DNA of 64,000 bases, taken from Agriotes lineatus (taxonomy: Eukaryota > Arthropoda > Insecta > Coleoptera > Elateridae). The translations under genes were made by a program, and so were the position numbers. The notes under the pieces were generated by a model. The model did not search any database and was not told where the DNA came from. It saw nothing but the letters and a program-made list of their open reading frames with translations. The stretch is from NCBI GenBank assembly GCA_940337035.1, contig CALNHX010007618.1:1-64000 (forward strand). Direction: 5' to 3'. Below, piece after piece: positions 45,119 through 56,700 of the stretch (its first letter is position 1; each line of letters opens with the position of its first letter).

Positions 45119-46116
45119 TTTCAGGTTGCAGGTTATGTTCACGTTATGAATTGTATTTCTTTTAAAAATTTATTGCTAGTCCAAGACTATACTACCACTA
45201 CATAGCTATTATTAAAGAATGTTGGTTATTTAAAAATAAATTCCAACGCAACCCTTCTTTTAACCACCTTTTGTAGGAACTATATAAAAGAATAAGTACT
45301 GCCGCTGGAAGAAAAATTCGACATTAATTTCTATGGACAAAATTCACCAAAAATCGTGGTATAATATACATGTATTAACAATATTTATACATTAATTCAT
45401 GTAATCAACGTCAAAAATTATTAAAAATGACTAAGGTTGGCTCACCAACACCAACAAACACTTCTATTTTGACAGCTACAAGGCACCTTCCAAGGCTGCC
45501 AACGGCTACGCATGAAAAAAAGTAGGCTGCCAACATTCGATTCTGTATGTACTGTATAGCATTACGCTACCGTAAACTGTAATTCCTTCTTTTAATTATT
45601 GTTGGTTACTAAATAAAATTGGAAGGGTTCATGGATATTATGCAATTTAAGTCGGTTTTGGGTTAAGGTTTAAATCAAAGTACACTTATTTACTATCGTC
45701 TGCTGATGTTAAAAAGCTAATTGACTAAATTTATGTAGTTCCTTCTAAAATAAAGCTCATCAAAGTAAGATTTGTATGCTACTTTTAAATCTATCTATCT
45801 AACGTACACTTTTTTTAAATCAACCATATGGCTTATCGAAGTACATTAAACATAGAAAGGGAAACTCTCTTATCTTTTTTACCTCAGATTCGTAGTTTGT
45901 TGTAGTTTGGAGTTTGTTTTTAAAATTGCAGTCAATGAAAGCATGTATGTAAAAATGTTCGACTCCGAACTATGGCCTATAAATACACTTATTAGGCCGT
46001 ACAAAATTTTTCGCAGATTTACACCGCATCGGCAGTACTAAACATTTAACAGGAGATACAAATAATAGTGCAAACGGTAAGCTAAAAGGAAATAAAATTG
46101 AAAACAAAGTTATCAT
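45119..46116. other. Upstream flank of the SAP30BP-like gene; no further gene
   Basis: Holds the presumed promoter and 5' UTR, but no TATA box or initiator can be assigned with confidence. The rest is AT-rich and non-coding. Confidence 0.3.
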
Positions 46117-47104
46117 TAGGGTTGCCATATTTCTAAAACTCCAAACCGGGACTCCTAGTAACTGTCTCCCCTCCTTCCATAAAACTTTCAATTGTTATAA
46201 TTTTATAATAGGAAAAAAGCGAATCATTTAAACTAAATGTTTTTATTTTTCATAGGTACACTAGGAGTTAAGTAAATAGTTACAAAAATAAAAAGAACTT
46301 TTTTTATAAGTAACTAAATAAGGAACACAAAATAAAATATATAACTCTCAACTTAATATAAAATTATAGAAGATAATAAAAGTATAAAAACAATAATATG
46401 AGAACTGTCAAAATACACAAGTTAGTAATATTTTCGTAACTCTGTGTTAACCAGAACGTACTTATAAAATGCATAACAATTCATTTCAAAATTTACCATT
46501 GTTTGAAGAATAGCCTCCATCGTTGATGATTGTAGACGATTTCATTTATCTGTCCATTAGATAACCATTAGCGAAAATATTCGCTCAACGTTGGCATTAT
46601 GGAAGGCATCGAGAATAGAGAAGGAATTTAGGTATGATTCTGTGTAATAGACAGTACATATTCACACATATCAGTTCTATCCGTGGTAGGCGTAGGAGTA
46701 TTGTTAACCATGGACGGCTGCGTTGCCACTTTAAGACTTTAAATAGTGTGTCGTAGTAAATTTCTAATTCACAGCTATAAGGTAAGATGATTTCGGAGGT
46801 TTTGATGGCCATTGTCATTAATTAACAAGCCCCTTACGAAAGTGGGCAAAACGTTGAGTTTTTCGACTTCAATAATGACACGGTCCAATCTCGGAAGTCG
46901 TTTGTTAGCTATTAACTTATGTTACAAGTTATCGTTGTAAATTAAATTATCAATTTGTGGATTAAAGTTGAGTAAAATTGATATTTGGTAAGTAAAGTTT
47001 AGAAAGCGGGAAAAATTGCCGTCCCGGTGCCTTTTTTCGGGACATTGGGAAAAACCACCAAAAAACGGGACAATTCCGGGAAACCGGGACGTATGGCAAC
47101 CCTA
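46117..47104. mobile_element. hAT element (988 bp), inserted in a CR1-like LINE
   Basis: The ends are inverted: TAGGGTTGCCATAT at left and the reverse complement of GTATGGCAACCCTA at right. Next to the right end is a GGGAC/CCGGG-rich subterminal stretch. It is flanked by TTATCAT on both sides (46110-46116 and 47105-47111), or 8 bp with one mismatch, as in hAT. It carries the C-terminal remnant of its transposase, so it is an internally deleted copy. It lies just before the endonuclease start of the LINE at 47112. Confidence 0.8.
46440..46915 (-). pseudogene. hAT transposase C-terminal remnant
   Basis: The minus strand reads RLPRLDRVIIEVEKLNVLPT, then (after stops) FSILDAFHNANVERIFSLM, WTDKXNRLQSSTMEAILQT and MVNFEMNCYAFYKYVL. 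The NANVERIFSLMN-type block is the hAT dimerisation signature. It is a different lineage from the ZBED/FAM200-type copy at 10-12.6 kb. Frameshifts and stops make it inactive. Confidence 0.7.
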
Positions 47105-47111
47105 TTATCAT

Positions 47112-47668
47112 AGACAGTATCAATATACAGAGTTTATCAAATAAACTAAATCAACTCGAAATAATCTCTCAAGAATTGCAACCTCATATAATTTGTGTGC
47201 AAGAGCATTGGCTAAATTCAGAAGCTGCTAAAATAATTAGTTTACCTTGTTACAAAGTTGTAGTAAAATACTGTAGGAAGGATACCGTTCATGGCGGAAC
47301 CCTTATATTTTCCAAAAATAACTTGAAAATAACTATTGAAAATGTTATCGAATGCTGTGCAATTAAATTTCAATCCGCAAAACGTAAAATATTAGTAATA
47401 TGTGTTTATAGACCACCATACAGTAATAACATGGAGCTCTTCATTACAACACTATCAATAATATTAGATCGTGCTTCTTCTATCTGCCCAAATATTATTT
47501 TAACTGGTGACCTAAATGTTAATTATCTGACAAGATCAAAAGACCTTGATTCACTAACGGACATTTTTATTTCTTATAAGATGGTTCTTACGTGCCAGGA
47601 ACCAACGAGGATAGATGTGAAAAATGGTAAAGTGTCAATTACTGGCATTGATTACCTACCTAGTTAAT
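47112..47668 (+). pseudogene. CR1-like ORF2, endonuclease domain
   Basis: SINIQSLSNKLNQLEIISQE, IICVQEHWL (catalytic Glu), CRKDTVHGGTLIFSKN, VYRPPYSNN, IILTGDLNVNYL (catalytic Asp/Asn). The frame ends early at 47665-47668. The downstream HHISDHHSLVLIL block (SDH motif) is in another frame near 47700. APE-type LINE endonuclease. Confidence 0.8.
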
Positions 47669-47994
47669 AATATAGAAGCTGAGTACCGCTATAAATGTAT
47701 TAATCATCATATATCAGATCATCATAGTCTTGTGCTGATACTAGATGATGACAATATAAATCCATCAACAATAAAGCTACTCTAATACGGAGAACTAGTA
47801 CTGCTAGGTTAGCAACACTAGCCTATGATTTAATAGCAATTGATTGGAATTATCTTAAACAGCTTAACATAAATCAAGGATTTAAGGAATTTTTATCCGT
47901 GTTTATGGAATTATTTTATAAAAATTGTTCAAAATATTTGCCTGAATGTCGCAAAAGTCTTATAAAACCATGAGTAACCGATGAAATAAAAGAC

Positions 47995-50550
47995 AGCAGT
48001 AGAGTTCTAAGAGAAGTATTTTGTTTGTTTAAACAAACAGGTTCGACTGAAATAAAAAACAAATATAATCTACTGAAGCGTAATCACCGGTACTTAATTA
48101 GCAAAGCTAAACTAGACTTTAACAAAAAATTAATAAATACATCATCTAACAAAACAAGAACTGTATGGAATCTGGTCAACAACAAAATTGGCAAAAGCAA
48201 TTCTCATCCTAAAGACATCACACTAATTACCCATGAGGGAGTTCTTCAGAATGAACAAGTAGCTGACTATTTTTGTGAATACTTTTCTACCGTTGTTCAT
48301 GTCAAGATGAATGCGCATTTTCAGGGAAAATTTTCGGAAAGATGTACAGGGTTATTCATTATAAATTACCTACCCCTTATCATCGTTATTATTGCCTATA
48401 GAAAAAAAAGTTTTAAATAAAAGTTATGTGGTTATAACTGAATTTTGTTAAAATGCTATCAAAAGTACAGTGGCATTCATAATTAAGGGGATACAAAAAA
48501 GTAATATATTATTTTAAATGGAACACCCTGTATATTATTAAATTTTTGGAATGATCTTTCTTTCCTGATTTTAAAAATATACCATATGTTACCCTTACCT
48601 TATACCGTTTTTGAGTTATTAAACGTCAAATATCTTAGTTAAACTAGTTAACATTATTAAATATAACAAAGTTTTATTCAGGAAATTTAAATATAAATAA
48701 ATGATAACTAATTTTTATTATTTCATTAAAGAAATGTCACTTATCAAACAAAATAGTTGCATTTTCATAGCTTACTTTAATAATTCCTATTTACAGTAAC
48801 TAGTTTAACTATTCAACGTTTAATAACTCAAAAACGGTATAAGGTAAGGGTAACATATAGTATATTTTTGAAATCAGGAAAAAAAGGTCGTTCCAAAAAT
48901 TTAATAATATACAGGGTGTTCCATTTAAAAAATATATTACTTTTTTGTATCCCCTTAATTATGCACGCCACTGTACTTTTGATAGCATTTTAACAAAATT
49001 CAGTTATAACCACATAACTTTTATTTAAAACTTTTTTTTCTATAGGCAATAATAACGATGATAAGGGGTGGGTAATTTATAATGAATAACCCTGTACATA
49101 TACAACTAGTGCAGCTTCACATTCTGTTTTTTAGTGCGATTACAGAAAATGAGGTGTTAAAATCCATCAATAGTTTAAAATTAAATAAAGCTCCTGGTGA
49201 AGATACGGTGAGTGTGAAAGTGATACGTGCGGTGGCGGAAAGTATCAAAGGGCCTCTTAATCTACTTTTCAATTTATCAGTGGAAGTCGGAACATTTCCA
49301 GAATCCTTAAAAACAGCATTAATTGTTCCGATACCAAAAAAAGGATATGCAACAGATGTTTCTAACTATTGACCTGTAAGTTTGCTAAGTGTATTTTCAA
49401 AAATGTTTGAGAAGATTGTATACAATAAATTAGTACAATTTTTAAGTAAGTACAGTATTTTCAAAGACTGTCAGTACGGTTTTAGAACATCTTGGTCTAC
49501 TGAAATGGCCGTCGTTCGATTATTAAGTATTGTAAACGATGCACTTGACCAAAAACACTTTGTTGGTACCATATTTTTTGACATGGCACGTGCATTCGAT
49601 AGTGTAGACGCTAAATTTATAAAATGTAAACTGCACAACTAGGCATAAGGGGTTATGTGTTGGATTGGCTGGTGTCATTCGTTACTGATAGGCAAATATC
49701 TGTGAAAGCTAACAACCTACAATCACATAAATGTAATGTAAGCATAGGGGTACCACAGGGGTCCATTCTTGGTCCCTTGATATTCCTTTGCTTTATAAAT
49801 GATTTACCAGAGCATGTAAAATCTGGATATCCAATAATTTTTGCAGATGATACTTCCGTAACTATTACTGCAGCATCACCTGAGCTACTGGAAATTCGTT
49901 TAAAAGCTGTTTTAAATGAGATGAACGGTTGGTGTAGGAAAAACAATCTAATGTTAAGTTTAGAAAAAACGAAATGCGTTATATGTGGCAAGAACGTCTT
50001 AAATATTGATACTAATATTGATTGCTCTGTGCAACCAACCTTTTTAGGTTTTATTATAGATAACCAGTTAGATTGGGGTATATATATTGACACTTTGTGT
50101 AAGAAATTAAATAGTTCGTTTTATGCATTAATGCAGTTAAGAAGCGATGTTAACATCGATGAACTGGTACAAGTGTATTATGCCTTGGTGCAGTCTGTCA
50201 TTTGTTATAGTATAATGGCTTGGGGAAGTTCATCGCATGCTTTAAGAGTATTTATACTGCAAAAAAGGATAATTAGAGTAATGTTTAAATTAAGCTCACG
50301 TGACTCCTGTATTCCAGTTTTTATTGATAAGCAACTCTTAACAGTTCCGTCCCTATTTATTTATAAATGTTGTATGTATGTAAAGAGAAATTTTAACAAT
50401 TCTACTCAAGTTTCCTATAATCACTTTTATCCGACTAGAGGTGGTAACCACCTACTAATACCAATACACAGAACAGTAAGGTATGAACATGGACCTTATT
50501 ATAGTTGCATTAAAATGTATAACTGTCTACCTAATAATATAAACAAATGA
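47995..50550 (+). pseudogene. CR1-like ORF2, reverse transcriptase domain, split by a MITE
   Basis: The linker (SSRVLREVFCLFKQTG, NHRYLISKAKLDFNKKLI) leads to VADYFCEYFSTVV and is interrupted at 48347. The RT resumes at 49140 with TENEVLKSINSLKLNKAPGE, VPIPKKGYATDVSNY* (stop near 49371), LLSVFSKMFEKIVYNKLVQF, FFDMARAFDSVD (motif A). After a frameshift near 49640 come IGVPQGSILGPLIF, IFADDTSVTI (active site), KTKCVICGK, FLGFIIDNQLDW, and a C-terminal TRGGNHLLIPIHRTVRYEHG block. The catalytic residues persist despite the breaks. It is distinct from the copy at 39.5 kb: motifs are aligned but the sequence is far diverged. Confidence 0.82.
48347..49094. mobile_element. Near-palindromic TA-flanked MITE, 748 bp
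   Basis: The ends are CAGGGTTATTCATTATAA and its reverse complement, with TA on both sides (48345-48346 and 49095-49096). The inverted arms extend about 290 bp inwards (to ~48640 and from ~48800), leaving about 150 bp in the middle. Within each arm, further terminus-like strings occur: TACAGTGGC at 48466 and its mirror, and an outward-facing TACAGGGTGTTCC at about 48532 and 48912. Non-coding. The TA duplication and CAGGG ends fit a Tc1/mariner-type MITE. Confidence 0.8.
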
Positions 50551-50739
50551 AACTAATTTGGTTAAATTTAAAAAGTTACTGCGTAGTTACCTAATTGAAA
50601 AGTGTTTTTATAAAGTATGTGATATTACGACTATTTAATGTAAATTGTCTGTGATATTTTTTTTATGTTGACTTGTCCCATACTATTGTGGTCAGTAGAT
50701 TAATAAAATTTATTATTATTATTATTATTAAATAGTTTA

Positions 50740-51720
50740 TTATGTAACAAGTTTTATAAACGTCACTTTAGTTACGAGTTTTCTTAGACACGAGCGGAGC
50801 GTAGCGCAGCGAGTGTTTAATAAACGAGTGTCTAGACGAGTTTATATAATGTGTTACATACTATACTTTTTCTACGACCACAAATTTAGACACATCATAT
50901 TATTTCATTACGATTTTGAATATTATGTTAGGTTAAATTATGCTTGACAAACGTCAAAGTTGACTTTGTTGTAAACTAACTTGATTTTAGTTGTGGCTGT
51001 GGCTAATAAAGCAAATACCTACTGTTTGAACCTAACTTCACCCCATGACTAAAACGTCGTTGCCAACTTCAGCTCGTGACTAAGAAGCTCTTTAGTCATA
51101 GGTTATGAGGGCATGATTAAAAGGTCACTTAGCGACGAGTATGTTAGTATGTTAAATGCCATTTTAGTTACAGGAATAGAAAAACATAGTTAAAAATGCA
51201 AAAAAAGTTGTGACTGCAACTGAATTTGTAGTATAACGGAATATTTTTAAGGCATGCGGATATCAAAAGATTTAATGGTATATTATGTATCAAGTTTTAT
51301 AAACGTCATTTTAGTCACGAGCGAAGCGCAGCGGAGCGAGTGTTTAATAAAATGAGTGACTAATAAGTTTATAAAACGAGTTGCATACTATACTTTTTCT
51401 ACGACCACAAATTTAGAGAATATAACATCATATTATTTCATTAACATTTTGACATTTATTATATTAGGTTAAATTATGCTTGACAAACGTCAAAGTGACG
51501 GTTGAAAACTAACTTGATTTTAGTTTTGGCTGTGGCTAATAAAGCAAATACTATTTGAACCTAACTTCACCCCATGACTAAAACATCGTTGCCAACTTCA
51601 GCTCATGACTAAGAGGCTCTTTAGTCATAGGTTATGAAGGCATGATTAAAAGGTCACTTAGCGACGTGTATGTTAGTATGTTAAATGGCATTTTAGTTAC
51701 AGAAGTAGAAAAAATTAGTT
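50740..51720 (+). repeat. Direct duplication of a ~450-bp unit
   Basis: Unit 1 (about 50740-51200) and unit 2 (about 51283-51720) share, in order: AAGTTTTATAAACGTCA, GAGCGNAGCGNAGCGAGTG-like blocks, CATACTATACTTTTTCTACG, ACCACAAATTTAGA, GGTTAAATTATGCTTGACAA, AACCTAACTTCACCCCATGA, TCGTTGCCAACTTCAGCTC, TTTAGTCATAGGTTATGA. About 90% identity by eye, with some indels. No coding. Confidence 0.8.
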
Positions 51721-52196
51721 AAAGTGATTGAATGAGTAGATTAATATTTGTAAATGTACTGAATTTGTAGTCTATTTTTAAAAACAGGCGAGCGAATAAA
51801 TAAGTGTAATCTCGTAGCGATTATGGTTGCCATACTTGAAATAATAATTTCTGGACAAGATCACGAAAAGGAAAAAAGGCAATTCATTTGATTTTTTATG
51901 TAATAAATAATTTAATAAGCATTAGAAACAAAATAATTACAATAAACTAATATTAATAACGGAGACTAAAACTAAAATAAAATTAACAAGAACACAAAAG
52001 CAAAACACCAATAAAAATGTCATTCTTAATCTGACAATATAGTGGTTATTCACGGCCAACTAAATTAAACTTGTACATTTAATATAGATGGTTATGATCA
52101 TGATGCATAGAATACAGGTGTAACGTTCCGTAGAATGTGGGCCTCAAATTCAACCAATAAGACATGGGCCCACAAATAGCACGATTGGTAGTACTG
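51721..52196. other. No gene
   Basis: AT-rich. A GGTTGCCATACTTG string near 51827 resembles the terminus of the hAT element at 46117. Confidence 0.35.
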
Positions 52197-52290
52197 AGAT
52201 GTCAAATTCGAGGTTAGATTTTGCGTCAATTTGTGTCAGACTGGCGAAAAACCTAACCCGTTAACCTCGAATTTGACATCGACTGACAGT
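52197..52290. repeat. Short relative of the 22.6-kb palindrome
   Basis: AGATGTCAAATTCGAGGTTA at left and TAACCTCGAATTTGACATC at right are inverted, around TTTTGCGTCAATTTGTGTCA. The same blocks form the core of the palindrome at 22493-22750. Confidence 0.7.
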
Positions 52291-52720
52291 GCCAGCAACA
52301 ATATTCTATCGCGGCCATGGTTACACCATTGCCATTCTGAACGATTGCGCATCTCCGGGAACGTTTCACCTTGTATTCTTTACACCATGATCGAAAACCT
52401 TTATCATCTAGAGGTCTCTGAATTAAAAAAAAATATATTTTGACAGTGATCAGTAATGACTTAATAACTTAATAATATAACTTGTAAAATTTTGACAGTA
52501 TCACTTAATTTTGACAGAATGTTTCATACTGAACACAAAGTGGTGCTGTGTATGGAAAATGGAGGAAATCCCTTTGAACAGCTGTAGTTGTTTTTATTAT
52601 TAAAATTTTTATGTATTTAACAAAAATGTTTTTATTTGTTAAAACATTAGTGATTTAGCCTTAAACTGACAGACATGAAATGCCAATGTGATTTTTTACT
52701 ACCACGACTGCCAAAGTAAA

Positions 52721-53110
52721 TCTATATAAATAAAAATCAATTGCCGCATGTATATTACATCATCACTGGAGAACGGCTGGACCCATTTGGCTCATTTTTT
52801 AATTGTGTTCGTAATTGTCAGGACAAGGTTTGTATGAAAGAAAATTTTGGAAAAATCCACCGGAAAAGTCGTAAAATTCGGAAAATTGAAAAGATGATTT
52901 TGTATGGTATTTTTGTATGGGATTTCGTATATTTTCGTTCCTGAATGGCTTTTCGAAGTGAAAAATGGAAAAATCGGAAAATTAGGAAAAATAGACTTTT
53001 TTCAGCATGGAAAAACCGGAATAGAACAATGGAAAAGTCATGTTTCAAAACATACACGCATAGGTTCACGTAATATTATGCCCGGGCAACGCCGGGTAGA
53101 TCACAGCTAT
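52721..53110 (+). mobile_element. Non-autonomous Helitron, ~390 bp
   Basis: It begins TCTATATAAATAAAAATCAA after an A, the usual 5' TC end. The 3' end carries the hairpin CCCGG-GCAACG-CCGGG (about 53081-53096), followed after 10 bases by CTAT where CTRR is expected, then T. Such ends are common in insect Helitrons. The interior has short open frames without Rep/helicase motifs. The 3' CTRR is imperfect. Confidence 0.65.
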
Positions 53111-53114
53111 GATG

Positions 53115-53694
53115 TATATGTTTACAGTAAAAGCTGGAAGTTCAGTTAATGCTGACATTTACTCGCAGAAGCTAGCAGTTACTAGTTGCAGTAGTGATTG
53201 TTGTTTTCGTTGCAATCCTTGTTGACGTTTACTAGTTAGTGCTAGCAATTACTAGAAAAAGCAACATTCACTGGTATGTGGCAGTTAAAGTAATAACTTA
53301 GGCAAATTAAAAGTATATTTCTCATAAAAGTATAGAAATTGCCTATAAAGAAAAATGAACTCTTAGAACTAATATATAATGTGTAATAATAAACTAATCT
53401 CTGAGTAGAAACAGGTAAATGGAATCTTACTTGTTAAAACACGGTAGTGACGCGAGGCATTTCGATGTGCATAAAATGTTCTTTTTTTTACAAATCGCGT
53501 GTATACCCAGTAGGCAAACGCGCCCACAGCTTATAGTTAGACATTTGCTGGGTAGGACTAGTAATTGCTAACAATTACTAGTGAATGTCAATCATGAATT
53601 TTATTTTCCAGCGTTTACTAACATATTAGTAAATGTCAACTTTCACTAGAAATTGCTAACATTTACTAATTTCCTGCATTCACTGTAACATATA
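53115..53694. mobile_element. MITE-like element with ~14-bp ends and ACTAG repeats
   Basis: The left TATATGTTTACAGT and right ACTGTAACATATA ends are inverted. The interior is built of repeated motifs such as TTTACTAGT, GCTAACAATTACTAGT and ACATTTACTAA in both orientations. No coding. It directly abuts the Helitron. Confidence 0.5.
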
Positions 53695-55335
53695 CAAGGA
53701 ATAAGGAAGGATATTTCGAAATTCAACCCCTAAAGGGGTAAAATGAGCGTTCCAATTTTGTATGGAAAAATAATATTAAATAGACATTTCGACTTGAAAC
53801 TTCGTATGAGTACTCCTAAAACAAATAAGCAAACACGTCTTTCGTGATTTTCAAAAAATCAATCCCTTAGGGGGTGAAATGGGGTAAGCCTAAAAATCCA
53901 TATGGGTGTCGTTATTGAGGTTTTTTGGGACGTTGATTGCGAAAATGGCATTTATTTTTAAGTCCAAGACGGTGGACATGACAAAATTAAAACTCTATAG
54001 TGGTGAAACGGGGTTTCACAGACAAATTATTTTTGGGCAGAATAACGTTTGTCGGGTCAGTTAGTTTTCAATAAAAAAATCCAGAGTCCTCTAGAGGCTA
54101 AAAGTTTTCGATCATGCGGTATCTATACCTTACATCTGTTTCTGCTATAGTTTAATTTGGATTTTTGTATCAATTATAGTTGTTCTAAATTATATTTGAG
54201 GTATTGAAGCCCGAATTTGCAGAAAGCGGAAAATCATTAAATTTTCTTCGAAAATTGGATAATTTCGGGGCATCATTTCGTTGCGGAAGAAATAGCTCCA
54301 AAACGGTAAAATTTCGAAAAATCCGGACGTATGTCAACTCTATTTTCATATCGGACATGCATAATTACAAGTTTTTAAGTTTAAATGAGAGGTTAATAGA
54401 TATTTATGCATTAAGGGAGATATGAATGTGTTTTTCCCTGAGGTTGACATAGTTACAGACCGTGGTGCATACGATATTTTATTTACTAGCATATTAGTAA
54501 GAATAGTATGACATTTCAAAATGACATGGGTACATTTAAAATAAATAGTAATTTGTACTAGTTTTGAAAGTCATACTTTTTTTCATCAATTTGCAGTTCG
54601 AGGGCGAAGCCCGAGTTAATCAAGCAAATGAATGAAAAAAAGGACTTTCAAAACGTGGTGTACACCTGTTTTTTTGCATAGTGATCTCTTGGTCGAAATT
54701 TAGTCGAAAAGAACTTCGGAATTGACAACTGTCAAATTGATATTTCAATGAAATACTTAAAAAAAGTGTACTTCTTTTCAGGATTTTTGCGTTAAAAAAA
54801 GTGGAACTTTCCATACGATTTTTCGTTAAAAAAAGACGACTTTCACGATCACTATTAAAAAAAAAATGTAAGTAACATCAAGGGTTGCCTCAATGTATGG
54901 TTCCTAAGACGTTGCTTGTATTTAAATGGTTACCATGAGAACGAGAGAGAAATAATTTGTAAAACCTTTGGGAGTTATGAGTAGCTTTTCATATTTTGTA
55001 TCAATGACGAAAATGAACAATATCATGTTGCTAGTAAATAAATAGTTATTTAGACCACAAGTGTTAGAAGTGCAACTTTTTTTACAAAAATAAGCACGCT
55101 AACACGAGTGGTCTATATATTTTTTAAACATTTCAGTAAATATTCAATTCCAAGCCTATTTTGTATAGAAATTTATTTGCCTTCATTTTAGTCAAGTGCG
55201 TTGGTCAATTCTGCTAACTAAGGAAACGTCTTTATTTATTGAAATCTGTAATTTGTTCACCTCAAAATAAAACTAAAAATGAAGAAACTAATAAATAATT
55301 TGTTTCTAAAATCGTTCATTCCTAAATTAAAAGCA
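53695..55335. other. No gene
   Basis: Non-coding. Around 54310-54345, TCCGGACGTATGTCAACTCT resembles the right end of the hAT at 47104, so 51.8-54.35 kb may be an old relative. Confidence 0.3.
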
Positions 55336-55375
55336 AAGTGTCACTTTTTTCACTGGGTGAAGAAAAGTGACACTT
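55336..55375. repeat. 40-bp hairpin
   Basis: AAGTGTCACTTTTTTCAC and the mirrored GTGAAGAAAAGTGACACTT surround a 2-base centre. Flanking similarity (AAATTAA / TTAATTT) extends it. Function unknown. Confidence 0.6.
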
Positions 55376-56254
55376 CACATCCTGAAATTAATTTAAAAAG
55401 CCTACTTTTTAAATGAAATTTTAAAAAATAATTTATATAATGAAATCATATGTTGTTAATTCTTGGAAAACGTAAAGCAAATTTTAATAAAATTGAACAA
55501 CAAAAACAAATGATAGGAATTAAATAAATTTGTCAGGACATTTTCCAAGTCTTATGTATGTATGAGTTATTTAACTTTTAGTTAAGATTACGACTCCGCT
55601 TGTATATATCTTTTTTAAATATTTTTTCGTTGAATTTAAGTGTGCATTAAGTTTTACTCAAAGAGCGACAGAGAGGGTTTTGAATATTTCATCTGTCTGC
55701 GTTGTGACCGCGCTTGCCGATCGGCGCGAGCCGGTTTTGTTGGGTCAGTCAGTGTTGGAAGTGAGTTGCTGGCTGTTATTGCGAGCCAGTCTTAGAGCGT
55801 GGCTTTTGTAGCCGCCCCGTGCCTTTGGGCGCGTGGGCGGCCTGTCGAGAGTGCTTCCGTGCCGTTAGACGTGCAGTTTCTGGTGATGTTTTATTCATTT
55901 TGTCGACCGACACCCTGTATTCTCGTATTCCGTGCAGGCAGTATACCACGTCGTCTTGAGATTCATCGTACGTGGGCGTGCAAAAGGTCACCCTATCGGC
56001 TTCCATGTGAGCCCCGTTGCCATTTTGGGCCGTATCGTATTCCGGAGTATATGTTATCAACCAGTACAGCTACGGCTTGCGGCTTCCCTAAGCTGTGATG
56101 CGAGATCCCGACACCGACCTTGAGGACAGGCAAAGCTGCAGTAATAAGGTAGCTTATATAGTATTTAGCCGTTAGATAACTACATGTAATATTTGTACGC
56201 TTTTGCTTTGTGCACTAGCTTGCGTTAAAATTGTCCGCTATGATACTCTTGCCC

Positions 56255-56466
56255 TAAATTAAGCGATAGTGACTTCTTCTGGGCTCGTATTTAGAACCAT
56301 ATTCTTGCGCTAAATTAAGCGATGGTGACCCCTTCTGGGCTCGTATTTAGAACCATATTCTCGCACTAAATTAAGCGATAGTGACTACTTTTGGGCTCGT
56401 ATTTAGAACCATATTCTCGCACTAAATTAAGAGATAGTGACCCATTCGGCGCTTGTATTTGTAGAC
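56255..56466 (+). repeat. 56-bp tandem repeat, about 3.7 copies
   Basis: The unit is TAAATTAAGCGATAGTGAC followed by TTCTGGGCTCGTATTTAGAA and CCATATTCTCGCAC. The last copy diverges after GTGACCCATTC. Confidence 0.85.
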
Positions 56467-56579
56467 CGATTTACGTTTTCTTACTTTGTACGCTGACGGA
56501 CCTCGGCGCTTGTGTATATAAATTCATGCGTTAGACTAATAGATCGGTTGGTTATATGCTGTCTTGTGATTTCCCCCCG

Positions 56580-56700
56580 CGCCTGTGCATGCTTATTTTT
56601 AGGATGAGTTACCCACTGTGTAAGATTGATGTGAAGTGAAGCCTGGAAGAAGTTGTAAGCGTCGCAGGTAAGTCAGGGCGCCCGTCGTCGCAGTACGGGG
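56580..56700 (+). repeat. Direct repeat with splice-donor-like end, copy 1
   Basis: GCCTGTGCATGCTT, a TTTTAGGATGAG segment, CACTGTGTAAGATTGATGTG and CGCAGGTAAGTCAGG. A diverged copy lies at 59962-60085. AG|GTAAGT is a consensus 5' splice site. Confidence 0.5.

Larger units (their letters stand above)
47112..50735 (+). mobile_element. Second CR1-like LINE, multiply interrupted
   Basis: From the first endonuclease codons (SINIQSLSNKLNQLE) to an (ATT)n tail at about 50712-50735. The 5' part is cut by the hAT element at 46117-47104; sequence left of that may belong to it. The RT region is interrupted by the MITE at 48347-49094. Frameshifts lie near 47665, 47780-47990 and 49640, and a stop near 49371. 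Confidence 0.75.

Noticed and set aside
45119..45142. Longer N-terminus (8 extra residues) for the SAP30BP-like gene
   Set aside because: It would begin at GTG. The downstream ATG at 45118 gives the family-like start MAQSMALASL.
55336..55375. Strong hairpin resembling a bacterial terminator
   Set aside because: The context is eukaryotic, with no gene or U-tract in the right place. It is better described as a small inverted repeat.
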